DNA of 64,000 nt. It comes from Marinobacterium marinum (GTDB lineage Bacteria > Pseudomonadota > Gammaproteobacteria > Pseudomonadales > Balneatricaceae). Positions 25,819-34,225 of this stretch are shown piece by piece (within the stretch, counting starts at the first letter, position 1; every line of letters starts with the position of its first letter). The stretch is taken from the NCBI RefSeq assembly GCF_013868415.1, contig NZ_JACEMT010000029.1:19981-83980 (forward strand), given 5' to 3'. The notes beneath the pieces are model-generated. The model did not search any database. It had not been told where the DNA came from and saw nothing but the letters and a program-made list of their open reading frames with translations. Both the position numbers and the translations under genes were made by a program.

Positions 25819-27609
25819 ATGGCCAAATACGAAGTAAAACAAACGGCAGTCAGTCAGGTACTGTCAGATGTGCGCAGTGACAAGATCGCAATACCGGAGC
25901 TGCAACGCCCGTTTGTCTGGAAGACCTCCCAGGTCAGAGATCTGATGGACTCCTTATACAACGGCTACCCAGTGGGATATCTGATTACTTGGCAATCAGT
26001 GGGTGCGAAACTAAAAGGTGGGCAGGTCGCTGCACATCAGCAAATCCTGATCGATGGCCAGCAGCGTGTAACGGCGTTGCGTGCTGCAATCGCGGGCCAG
26101 CCTGTGGTGGGCAAGCGGTATGAGAAGAAACGTATCGCCATCTCTTTCAATCCACTAACGGAAGAGTTTGCGACTCGCACCCCGGCTATCAGCAACAGCA
26201 GCCAGTGGATTCACGATATCAGTGAGTTCTTTTCCGGCAGTAGTCAGCTGACTTTCCTGCGCAAGTATTTCGATAAGAACCCTGATGCGGATGAGGGGCA
26301 AGTGGAGGCGGCGGTAGCCAGGCTGGCCGGAATAGAGCATGCCCAGGTGGGGGTGATCTCGCTTGCGGACAACCTTGATGTCGATACCGTGGCTGAGATC
26401 TTTGTCCGTATTAACGCCAAGGGCGTCCCGCTGTCCAGTGCGGATTTCGTGATGAGTAAGATTGCTACCTATGGCGATGAGGGTCGCAACCTGCGTAAGT
26501 TGATCGATTACTTTTGCCACCTGTCGGTATCCGGGCATGCCTTCGAAGACATTCGTGAGAACGACGAGGAATTCAGTGCGTCGGCGCACCTAGACAAGAT
26601 TCAGTGGCTGAAAAGCCAATCTGATGAGTTGTTCCAGCCGGAGTACACAGATGTTATCCGCATTGCCGGTCTGGTCGGCTTTTCCCGCGGTAAGGCGGCG
26701 GCCATTGTCAGCGAGCTGGCCGGATTAGACCCCGAAACGCGCAAGATCGATGAAACCCGAATACCGGACGCCTACGCACGCTTCGGCCATGCACTCGATA
26801 AGATAGTGAGCAGGACCCATTTCGAGCGTTTCGTCATGATGATCAAGTCGGCAGGCTTTATTGATGCAAGCATGATCGGCTCCAAAAACGCACTGAACTT
26901 CGCTTATGCCTTGTATCTGCGGCTGCGTGACAATGATCAGCTTTCGGAAGGGCAGCGCTCTCAGCTGGTCAAGCGCTGGTTTGTGATGACACTGCTAACT
27001 GGCAGGGCTGTGGGCAGTTTTGAGTCCACCTGGGAAACCGACCTGCGCCGAATTGAAGAGCAGGGGGCGACCAAGTACCTGCGCCTTATCGAAACATCCG
27101 AGTTAGGCGAGGGATTCTGGGATGTAACATTGCCACAGGAGCTGGTATCACCCAGCAAACGCAGCCCGGCATTTCAGATTTTTCTGGCCGCATTGGTGAG
27201 TAAAGGTGCCCGAGGTTTTCTCTCCAAGTCGATCAATGTTGCCCAGATGATCGAGGGGCATGGTGATATGCATCATATCGTGCCAAAGAATCACCTCATC
27301 AAGAACGGTTACCCGAAACAGGGTGACTACAACCAGGTGGCGAATTTCGCGCTCACGGAAACCCCAATCAACATTGCTATTAAGGACTACCCGCCGACAG
27401 AGTACATGGCATGGCTGGAAGGGCAGATTGATACGGGTGTGCTGAAGTTGGGTGAGATTACCCAACGGAGTGATCTGGACGCCAACATGGCCGAGAACGC
27501 GATACCGGCGTTTATCCGTGAGGTGAACGCGGATAACTACCCTGCGTTTCTTGAAGCGCGACGTAAGCTGATGGCCCGCGTGATTCGGGAGTACTACCTG
27601 GCGTTGTAG
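25819..27609 (+). CDS. Second DUF262 protein with C-terminal HNH-like domain
   Basis: A 596-residue protein from ATG 25819 (MAKYEVKQTAVSQVL, AAGGA upstream). DUF262 motifs are LQRPFVWK (about residue 27), QILIDGQQRVTALR (about 76) and IFVRINAKGVPLSSADFVMS (about 195). A C-terminal His-Me-type motif HHIVPKNHLIKNGY near 484, followed by VANFALTETPIN, resembles DUF1524. It is therefore a second GmrSD/BrxU-like nuclease with low similarity to the one at 17688. It lies 112 bases after brxL, so it may share the operon or have its own promoter. Likely type IV restriction of modified DNA, by family. Confidence 0.8.
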   Translation: MAKYEVKQTAVSQVLSDVRSDKIAIPELQRPFVWKTSQVRDLMDSLYNGYPVGYLITWQSVGAKLKGGQVAAHQQILIDGQQRVTALRAAIAGQPVVGKRYEKKRIAISFNPLTEEFATRTPAISNSSQWIHDISEFFSGSSQLTFLRKYFDKNPDADEGQVEAAVARLAGIEHAQVGVISLADNLDVDTVAEIFVRINAKGVPLSSADFVMSKIATYGDEGRNLRKLIDYFCHLSVSGHAFEDIRENDEEFSASAHLDKIQWLKSQSDELFQPEYTDVIRIAGLVGFSRGKAAAIVSELAGLDPETRKIDETRIPDAYARFGHALDKIVSRTHFERFVMMIKSAGFIDASMIGSKNALNFAYALYLRLRDNDQLSEGQRSQLVKRWFVMTLLTGRAVGSFESTWETDLRRIEEQGATKYLRLIETSELGEGFWDVTLPQELVSPSKRSPAFQIFLAALVSKGARGFLSKSINVAQMIEGHGDMHHIVPKNHLIKNGYPKQGDYNQVANFALTETPINIAIKDYPPTEYMAWLEGQIDTGVLKLGEITQRSDLDANMAENAIPAFIREVNADNYPAFLEARRKLMARVIREYYLAL

Positions 27610-27780
27610 GCAGGTTGCCTATGGCTGTATGAAATGCCCTGAAGCGGTTGATGTACGTAGAGGCAAAAAGTGGCGAAGCACCTAACTGTATGGTGTCGTC
27701 AATGTAAGCTACAGTAATTTTTTGGATTCTCTGTCTGAGGTTGTAGCTATTTTCGGAAAAGCCAAAAATAAGGAAGTTCA

Positions 27781-28848
27781 ATGCCAACATTAAACTGGAT
27801 TCAGGAAACAGGCTGGGATCGATACTGGGAAAGAGGCTCCGATGGTTGCGAGTCTATCGACCGCACGTATACCTGCAGGGTATGCGGTAAAATTTTCGAT
27901 TCGCTGGAGCTTCGTGACGCTCATGAGGTGGAGCATCCGGTATCAAATCCGACAATATTTGTTGATGGGAAGGAAATTTGTGGAGAACGGCTAAACATTA
28001 CTGATCCCATCACTACTGATGGTTTACTGTTGCGTGATATTGACACATTGGTTGTTAACGGAGAGGTGCTCGATACGCCGCAGGAGCTGGTTGACAGAAT
28101 CTCAGCTGATAATCTGGCGTTTTTACATGTCCGTTATGGCAATGCTAACAGTGTGCGACAGCTCAAGATTAATATCTGTGTTGCGGACCAAGAAGAATTA
28201 GAACAAGTTGGTAATATTTTCTGTCAGTATTTTGAAGTTAATGGGCTTAATCCGAAAGCTATCGTGTCCTTTACGGAAAAAGTAAAAAAATTCAAAACTG
28301 TTCAGCTCTATTGTGATGGGCTGGTTCGCTACCTTCAGGGTCTGATGGCAAAGGATAACCGAGCTGATGCTGAGCCATTTGACGTTTTCTTGGAGCGTTT
28401 TAATCAGGCTTCTCAAGCGTTGAAGTATTACGACACAGAACTCTCCCATGCTGTTCGGTCGGTAATTGATTTTAATCGAAATGACTTCGCTGCAGTCAGT
28501 AAGACTGGTCTTCCTTTACTTGATAGTGCTACAGAATTTTTTAATGGTAAGGAACTTGCTAAGTCCGACCACGAACTAGGAAGTAGATCACTTCCAGTGG
28601 ATTATGCTACTGAGATAATTGTTTCAACTCTTCTTGATTATTACAGAAATGGTTCGCTTGATAATATTCGGAAGGAAGTGAATAATTTCCCATTAAAACA
28701 TCTTTCGTTACAGGATAAAATGAAATTCAACTATATACTCTATCGAAAGCTTCTTAAGGTTGGCGATATTGAATCTGCTCAAAATTATAAGAAAAAGCTA
28801 TCGTTTGATGATGCGTTTTCAGAAATGGTAGGGCCTATTGATGAGTGA
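27781..28848 (+). CDS. C2H2 zinc-finger protein of unknown family, first gene of Hsp70 operon
   Basis: A 355-residue protein. Residues 32-52 form a textbook C2H2 finger, YTCRVCGKIFDSLELRDAHE with C32, C35, H48 and H52, rare in bacterial proteins. Residues about 55-110 look like a beta-rich domain (IFVDGKEICGERLNITDPIT). The C-terminal two thirds are helical and repeat-like without a recognisable family. AAGGAAG lies six bases before the ATG. Its TGA overlaps the next gene, which together with the following overlap ties it to the coiled-coil and Hsp70 genes. A DNA-, RNA- or protein-recognition role is possible. Base composition falls to AT-rich from about 28180 onward. Confidence 0.65.
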   Translation: MPTLNWIQETGWDRYWERGSDGCESIDRTYTCRVCGKIFDSLELRDAHEVEHPVSNPTIFVDGKEICGERLNITDPITTDGLLLRDIDTLVVNGEVLDTPQELVDRISADNLAFLHVRYGNANSVRQLKINICVADQEELEQVGNIFCQYFEVNGLNPKAIVSFTEKVKKFKTVQLYCDGLVRYLQGLMAKDNRADAEPFDVFLERFNQASQALKYYDTELSHAVRSVIDFNRNDFAAVSKTGLPLLDSATEFFNGKELAKSDHELGSRSLPVDYATEIIVSTLLDYYRNGSLDNIRKEVNNFPLKHLSLQDKMKFNYILYRKLLKVGDIESAQNYKKKLSFDDAFSEMVGPIDE

Positions 28849-30163
28849 TGCTAAAAGCGGAATAGGGGGAGGGGGTGATAAAATAAGGAGCATGCTTTCT
28901 CTGAGAAAAAAAGAAGATATAGCTGTAGAAAAACCTGTAGCGAAAATAGAAAAAGACAGAGCCCTGGTAGAGGAAAAAAATGAACTTGAAACTGAAAATA
29001 AAAAGAAATCAGAAAATCGCTCTGTAAAAGGATGTGAGCCAAAAAAAACGGCACAAGATATCCTTTTGGGCGCATTTTCTAAACAGCATGATAAGGACGG
29101 GAGCATTAAACCGGCCAAAATCACCAAGCGGGATCTGAAGAGCCTTAACTCCTTGAATACCCACGAGGTTCTAACAAGGGAGCTGGTTAACTCTATAGCC
29201 GAAGCGGCGGCGCTGACGGATCCATCTCTGGATTGCTTGGCAGAACTGGCCTTGAGTGTGACAGATGAAAGTGAGGGCGACTGGCAGCAAGCGCTTTTTA
29301 CATTCTGTGTTCAAGTGGCCAGTGGTGTCTGGATTCATAAGCATACAGGGTCTGTTGATCTATTCAGGGATATTTTTGTTGAGCATAACAACCGTGATGA
29401 TTGGCCGAACATTCTTGAATACAGCCTGAGTCAAAAGTACCAAAAGCGTATAGCAGGCCTTAAAAGTCGGGAGACATTCCAAAGTTCTGGCGAATCTGAG
29501 GCGCTAGAACCTGTATCTGGCCTCAGTAGCAGAGAGCAGCAGAAAACGCTGGAGAAGCAACATCGCAACTTGCTGTTAATTGGTGTTTTGTGGTTGCTCA
29601 ATGAAAGTAAGTGCGACCTTCGTGACATCATCGGCTACCTAAATGAATCGGTGGTAATAGACCACGGCTCTAAAGCGACATTGAAAGATGTTTCTCTACT
29701 TCTTGCTGGGCAATGGTTGTCACCGAGTTCCCGGGTGATCCGTTTATTGGCCATGCAGGCTGAGCAGCGCACGCAACTTGAAGATGACCTGAAGCGCACC
29801 GAAAAACTGATGCTGCAAAAAGACCAGCAGATAGAGCAACTAAGATGTGATCTAACGGCCAAGAAAAATGAAGTTCAGCGTGCGATTACAGAAGCACAAA
29901 ATTACCAAACAGCACTGGAAGAGCTTAAGAAGCAAGCGGAAGATCAGCAGCTGGATGCACGTGCCGCACGCACCCATTTGAGAGATAACGAAGGCAAGGT
30001 AAGAGCCAAGGCGTTCAACTTGCTTTCAGAGGAGGTGTTGGAGCCGTTGCGCCTCTCCCTTTCAGCATTGCAACGCGAGAATCCGAAGACCAAGGTGGCG
30101 ATACATCAAATTGAGTTGGTGGTTGAAAGCATTGAGAGGGATTTGCAGTGGTTCAAAGAGTAG
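28841..30163 (+). CDS. Coiled-coil, GrpE-like protein, middle gene of Hsp70 operon
   Basis: A 440-residue protein from ATG 28841, overlapping the upstream stop by eight bases. The first 75 residues are Lys/Glu-rich and probably disordered. A globular helical middle follows. A long coiled coil spans about residues 300-385 (LEDDLKRTEKLMLQKDQQIE, then EVQRAITEAQNYQTALEELK), and the end LLSEEVLEPLRLSLSALQRE recalls the helix-bundle region of GrpE nucleotide-exchange factors. Since the next overlapping gene encodes an Hsp70, a role as its exchange factor or scaffold is attractive. The GrpE resemblance is weak and by eye only; no GrpE beta-wing is seen. Confidence 0.6.
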   Translation: MSDAKSGIGGGGDKIRSMLSLRKKEDIAVEKPVAKIEKDRALVEEKNELETENKKKSENRSVKGCEPKKTAQDILLGAFSKQHDKDGSIKPAKITKRDLKSLNSLNTHEVLTRELVNSIAEAAALTDPSLDCLAELALSVTDESEGDWQQALFTFCVQVASGVWIHKHTGSVDLFRDIFVEHNNRDDWPNILEYSLSQKYQKRIAGLKSRETFQSSGESEALEPVSGLSSREQQKTLEKQHRNLLLIGVLWLLNESKCDLRDIIGYLNESVVIDHGSKATLKDVSLLLAGQWLSPSSRVIRLLAMQAEQRTQLEDDLKRTEKLMLQKDQQIEQLRCDLTAKKNEVQRAITEAQNYQTALEELKKQAEDQQLDARAARTHLRDNEGKVRAKAFNLLSEEVLEPLRLSLSALQRENPKTKVAIHQIELVVESIERDLQWFKE

Positions 30164-31938
30164 GAATTGACTTCGGTACAACCAATAGCCTGATCTCGGT
30201 GGTGACCCGGGGAAATCGTATTAAATCGTTCGATGACACGGGGCGGCCTCACCCTTCCGTGGTTCGTTATGAGGGTGACAGGGTTATCTGCGGGAAAATA
30301 GCCCGGGATAAACTCGAACAGCTGGGTATTGGGGTATTGGGCAATACGGTAAGGGGCCCCAAAAAACTGATCAGTAACGAAACCATTAACGTTGAAGGGC
30401 GCTTGATGACTCCGGTTGATGTGATTGGAGAGTACATCCGTTATCTGATTGATGATGCGCGAGAAAACGATTCGGAACAGGTTGCGGACCTGACCCGAGC
30501 CGTTGTCACTATACCGGTCGCTTTGGATGGCAGAGGGCGCAAGACGCTGCGAGAAGCCTTGATGACGGCTGGTGTGTACGTGGATGCGTTTGTGCACGAG
30601 CCATTGGCTGCACTTTACGGATACTTCAGGGACCAAGAGCGCTTCGAGGAAACGATCCGATCTTACGATGAGCGTATGGTTCTCGTGTTTGACTGGGGCG
30701 GTGGTACGCTGGATTTGACCCTGTGCAAGATTGTCGATGGGTGTCTGGTACAGGTCTTGAACCGGGGCAACAATCTGGTTGGGGGCGATTACCTAGATGA
30801 GGCCATACTGACTTATGTGATTCGTGAGCATGAAAAGAAGCACGGCTGGTCATCAGAAACGGCACTTCCGGTAAATCCAGGTATGAAGTCCAAGCTGTTA
30901 GCGCAATGTGAAAGAGCCAAGATCACTCTTTCTACACGAGACGAAACCAGTATCTTTCTTCCAGACTATTTCCAAGGCGAAGGTGATGAGGCCGAGATTG
31001 AAGTTTGGTTGGACAGGACTACCTTGGAGTCCATTTGTAAGCCCTTGGTGAATCAAGGGATTGAAGAGATTAGCTCACTGCTGGCTCAGGACCAAGCAAA
31101 TGTCGACCCACAAACCATAGCACTCTGTCTGGCGACAGGCGGCATGGTCAATATGCCCTTGATTAAGTCGCGGTTGACGGAAATTTTTGGTGTGTCGGCC
31201 TTGCACATATCACCTAAGGGCGACCGAATTATCTCAGAAGGTGCAGCATGGATTGCCAGCGATGGGGTAGAGCTGGCACTGGCAAAGCCATTTGAGCTTG
31301 TAGAAGCTCGCAACTCATTACTGACCATAATTCACCAAGGTACTCGTCTTCCCGCAAGAGGAGAGTCTATACAGATACCTCAGGCCATGTATTGCTCTGA
31401 TCCGAGAGATGGTAAGGCCATTTTTACGTTCAAACGCCCTCAGATGGTCAACAAATCGGCGGCAGCGGATCCGCGAACCACCTACGGTAGCCTGGTGGTC
31501 GAAATTAACCCGGACTTTCCTCCTCTGGAAGAGCGTATTCAGCTGCAGGTCACTATAGATGATGACCTGATTGTGCATTGTGAGGCTGTTGGTGAAGACT
31601 ATCAGCAGGCAAGAAGTATCGATTTCTACGATCTGGAGTTCTCGGTCAATGCAGTTCCTGGGTTCAACAGTGCAGGTAGTAAAAAAAAACGGACGAAAAT
31701 CTCTCCATCTAGGAATGGGCTAAAGCAGTTAGTGGCTAAAGCGAATGTATCTCCAAATAAGAATGATTGGTCTACGGTACCTGGGGAGCTACTCAAAGAG
31801 TTTAATGACCGATATATATACAGGCAGCAACCTATGACTGAGATACAAAATCTGGAGTATGTTCGTTATCAGCCATGTTCGAATTGTGGTGCCAAGTGGG
31901 TTAAAAACTGCTGCTCCAGTGCTCTAGGCGTCAGCTAG
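30148..31938 (+). CDS. Divergent Hsp70 (DnaK-like) with Cys-rich C-terminus
   Basis: A 596-residue Hsp70-family ATPase from GTG 30148, overlapping the upstream gene by 16 bases. The nucleotide-binding domain is intact: VGIDFGTTNSLISVV (phosphate 1), VVTIPVALDGRGRKTL with FVHEPLAALYGYF (connect region), VFDWGGGTLDLTL (about 181, phosphate 2) and LATGGMVNMPLIKSRL (about 328, adenosine; less canonical than DnaK GGSTR). A short beta-type substrate domain may follow (about 390-500), but the helical lid is missing. The end carries CSNCGAKWVKNCCSS, a possible zinc knuckle absent from DnaK. It is clearly not housekeeping DnaK: no dnaJ is nearby and it ends a defence-island operon. Confidence 0.82.
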   Translation: MVQRVGIDFGTTNSLISVVTRGNRIKSFDDTGRPHPSVVRYEGDRVICGKIARDKLEQLGIGVLGNTVRGPKKLISNETINVEGRLMTPVDVIGEYIRYLIDDARENDSEQVADLTRAVVTIPVALDGRGRKTLREALMTAGVYVDAFVHEPLAALYGYFRDQERFEETIRSYDERMVLVFDWGGGTLDLTLCKIVDGCLVQVLNRGNNLVGGDYLDEAILTYVIREHEKKHGWSSETALPVNPGMKSKLLAQCERAKITLSTRDETSIFLPDYFQGEGDEAEIEVWLDRTTLESICKPLVNQGIEEISSLLAQDQANVDPQTIALCLATGGMVNMPLIKSRLTEIFGVSALHISPKGDRIISEGAAWIASDGVELALAKPFELVEARNSLLTIIHQGTRLPARGESIQIPQAMYCSDPRDGKAIFTFKRPQMVNKSAAADPRTTYGSLVVEINPDFPPLEERIQLQVTIDDDLIVHCEAVGEDYQQARSIDFYDLEFSVNAVPGFNSAGSKKKRTKISPSRNGLKQLVAKANVSPNKNDWSTVPGELLKEFNDRYIYRQQPMTEIQNLEYVRYQPCSNCGAKWVKNCCSSALGVS

Positions 31939-32006
31939 GGTTGCTTCAGTAGTGAATGGACATGGATTTATAAAATTCAGCAGAGGCTGTAAAAGGAGAA
32001 ATCAGG

Positions 32007-32513
32007 ATGATTGAGAAATTCGGGAAGAAGTCACTGGCCGCATGTATATTCGCGTTTATGAGCGCTGTTAGCACCACGTCTAATGCTTCGGATCTTGCTG
32101 AGGTAGAAGCCGTTGTAAAGCTCTATGCCAGTACGGTCGCATGTAGTTATGAAGGTTCAGATTTCAAGGCCGTCCAGGTGGCCGGTGATAAAAATGAACC
32201 AATGTCCTTCATGGATTACTACACGGTGGTTTGGTCCGGCGACCTTGGCTGTAGCGGAGGCTCCGGATCGCATGGGGTTATCATGACAACAGTTGGCTCC
32301 CGAGCTGGCGGTAACCTTAAGGTATTGGCTGATAAGGCAAATGTCATGGTACCCACTCGTACTGTCAAAGCTGTAGCTGGTGCTCAGGGAATGGTCATTA
32401 TCGAAGGACCCGCTTACCGCGAAAATGATCCTAACTGCTGTCCGAGTGGCACTGCATCTTACGTCTACAAATTTGATCAGGGCTCAGAAACCATGAAGCT
32501 GGTTGAAGAGTAA
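32007..32513 (+). CDS. Exported small protein of unknown function
   Basis: A 168-residue protein with a clear Sec signal peptide (basic MIEKFGKKS, hydrophobic LAACIFAFMSAVS, cleavage after about SNA-S). The mature part has four cysteines (ACSYE, LGCSG, NCCPSG), a Gly-rich SGGSGSHGV stretch and beta-strand-like alternation, compatible with a disulphide-bonded periplasmic protein. AAAGGAG lies nine bases before the ATG. I recognise no family. It stands between the Hsp70 operon and the NYN gene and is transcribed in the same direction; whether it is functionally connected is unclear. Confidence 0.6.
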   Translation: MIEKFGKKSLAACIFAFMSAVSTTSNASDLAEVEAVVKLYASTVACSYEGSDFKAVQVAGDKNEPMSFMDYYTVVWSGDLGCSGGSGSHGVIMTTVGSRAGGNLKVLADKANVMVPTRTVKAVAGAQGMVIIEGPAYRENDPNCCPSGTASYVYKFDQGSETMKLVEE

Positions 32514-32589
32514 TCCTTCAGAACTTAGAGCATGTGGTCTGAGCCAGGTGCTGAAGTCTCTTCTAATAATTTTGATGTAAAGGACTACA

Positions 32590-33531
32590 GTGAAAAACTA
32601 CACATTCGCAGTACTGGTGGATGGTGAGAACTCCAGCCCTAAAGACTTCCCGGGGATCATCCGGGAAGTGGAAAAGCAAGGCGATGTCGCCATTCAGCGT
32701 GTGTATGCCGATTGGACGCAGCCAGCACACTCGAATTGGAAAGAGACTTTACATAGTACCGGTGCCCGTCCGGTGCACCAGTTCAACTATGGCAAGGATG
32801 CGGCCGATCACGCTCTGATCATGGATGCTATCGAACTGACAATGAATACTCCTAGGATCGATGCTGTCTGTATTGTGTCGTCGGATGGTGGCTACCACAC
32901 GCTGGCGCTCAGGATCCGCGAAAAAGGCTTGTACGTGATGGGCATCGGCAAGCGCAATACGCCTGAGCGCTTACGCCGGGCCTGTCACCACTTTGTCTAT
33001 AGTGACCTGCTCGACTTTGCTGCTGATGATACCGAAGAGACCAGAGAAGAGCTGGATCTTGATCGAATTCTGCTCAAGGCTTTCAACGAGGCACAGGAGG
33101 ATAACGAAGCGGTCTATCTGGGTATTCTGGGAACCCACATCAAACGCATTGACCCTGCCTTTGACCCGCGTAGCTATTCTTTTAAAACTTTGAAGGGCCT
33201 GATCCAGGCTAGCACTCATCTTTTCAAAATGGATGATAGCAACAAGAGCCAATGCTTCGTTTCACTCTGTCCCAGTGCTGCAGCCAGTAAACATTACCCA
33301 GAGGCTGAAGGTGTGGTGTATCGTTGGTTGAATGCATATGGCTTCATTAACAATGATAGTGGCTCGTTCTTCTTCAACAAGATCAATGTGGTGAAAGACC
33401 AGCGTGACGTGCCTTTCAAAAAAGGCGATCGAGTGCGGTTCAAGGTTATCAAGAAACCAGACCCGTCAGGTGAAACCAGCGCAGAGAAGAACGGCAAAGC
33501 TATTGATGTCGAACTGATACAATACTTCTGA
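32590..33531 (+). CDS. NYN-domain RNase with LOTUS (OST-HTH) and cold-shock-like domains
   Basis: A 313-residue protein, GTG start with AAAGGA upstream. Residues 1-150 are a LabA-like NYN/PIN nuclease: FAVLVDGENSS (Asp11, Asn14), NYGKDAADHALIMDAIEL and VCIVSSDGGYHTLALRIREK supply the acidic metal site. Residues about 165-225 fit a LOTUS/OST-HTH RNA-binding domain (ILLKAFNEAQEDNEAVYLGI, then YSFKTLKGLIQAS). The last 70 residues resemble a cold-shock/S1 fold (YGFINNDSGSFFFNKINVV, FKKGDRVRFKVIK). Such proteins act on RNA; here, as the last gene before the tRNA, it may be a phage-RNA or tRNA-directed nuclease. The three-domain combination is worth noting. Confidence 0.82.
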   Translation: MKNYTFAVLVDGENSSPKDFPGIIREVEKQGDVAIQRVYADWTQPAHSNWKETLHSTGARPVHQFNYGKDAADHALIMDAIELTMNTPRIDAVCIVSSDGGYHTLALRIREKGLYVMGIGKRNTPERLRRACHHFVYSDLLDFAADDTEETREELDLDRILLKAFNEAQEDNEAVYLGILGTHIKRIDPAFDPRSYSFKTLKGLIQASTHLFKMDDSNKSQCFVSLCPSAAASKHYPEAEGVVYRWLNAYGFINNDSGSFFFNKINVVKDQRDVPFKKGDRVRFKVIKKPDPSGETSAEKNGKAIDVELIQYF

Positions 33532-34104
33532 ATTGGATTACAGTCCTCAATTACAAGGTGCCGGATCTCAAACACTACCCGGTTTGGCCAGTTATGGCTG
33601 CACCAGCTAGAGCTTCTATAGAAGCCCTACGAGTCGGCAGTTGGGCATCTATTGGGCTTGGGGGTATGTGGAATCTGTTTCTGACTTCCCTCTGAGCCTC
33701 CTTCAAGCTCACCTGAGCGATTGTTTTCCTGCAAGCGTTTTTTGATTGTGCCTGAGGGCTCACCCGTCTCTATAGCTGTAGAAGTGGCAACTGAACGACG
33801 AACCTGATCCGGGTTCAAGCTGTATTTGACTCCTTGTAGGTCGCGGCCGCATTGATAGTCCTCTCTATGTCCATTTCAGGTGCGTCAGTCAATTATTGCT
33901 GGAAGTAGAGCATGCAGTTGCATCCTGAAGCGTCAAAACCGAGCAGGGAAGTAGGCGCGTGGGTAGACGTTGTGGAAAGGGGATGAAAAAACTGCAAGAC
34001 CAAGCAAAGGTAAAACCATGGTGCGCACCATGGTGCACTTTTGGTTTATGATGGTTTTTTGATCAATTCGGAAGACGGATTCTTTCTTAAGCTATTGATT
34101 TAAA
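33532..34104. other. Gene-poor junction between NYN gene and tRNA-Arg
   Basis: No convincing gene is present. A minus-strand frame ending at 33627 reads as plausible protein (RDLQGVKYSLNPDQVRRSVA) and could be the decayed 3' end of a mobile-element gene; an overlapping frame at 33575-33763 has the same weak character. A perfect palindrome lies at 34016-34033. No integrase gene is found on either strand although this is the tRNA-proximal edge of the island. Confidence 0.5.
34016..34033. repeat. Perfect 18-bp palindrome near the tRNA junction
   Basis: CCATGGTGCGCACCATGG is its own reverse complement, followed by a further half-like TGCAC. It lies about 70 bases from the tRNA 3' end in the gene-free junction. 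It could be a dimeric regulator, recombinase accessory or methylation/restriction site. Confidence 0.5.
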
Positions 34105-34181
34105 TGGCGCCCCAGGCAGGACTCTAACCTGCGACCTGCCCCTTAGGAGGGGGCTGCTCTATACAACTGAGCTACTGAGGC
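34105..34181 (-). tRNA. tRNA-Arg (anticodon CCT)
   Basis: The minus strand folds into a 77-nt cloverleaf: acceptor GCCTCAG with CTGGGGC, D stem GCTC/GAGC, anticodon stem GCCCC/GGGGC with loop CTCCTAA, T stem GCAGG/CCTGC, and an encoded CCA at 34107-34105. The anticodon CCT reads AGG (Arg). Two nearly invariant bases are changed: the D loop has G18-T19 instead of GG and the T loop reads TTAGAGT with A56 instead of C56, so the tertiary pair G19-C56 becomes U19-A56. Genomic islands often integrate at the 3' end of such genes; the accessory region starts directly beyond it. Confidence 0.95.
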
Positions 34182-34225
34182 GCTGAGAAAACGGCGAGGA
34201 TTTTAACGCCAAGAAGATGTTTTGA

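Noticed and set aside
33575..33818. Two overlapping small minus-strand frames in the tRNA junction
   Set aside because: Protein-like in places (LQGVKYSLNPDQVRRS), but no start signal and no family I can name; at most a decayed 3' gene end, so mentioned only in the junction entry.
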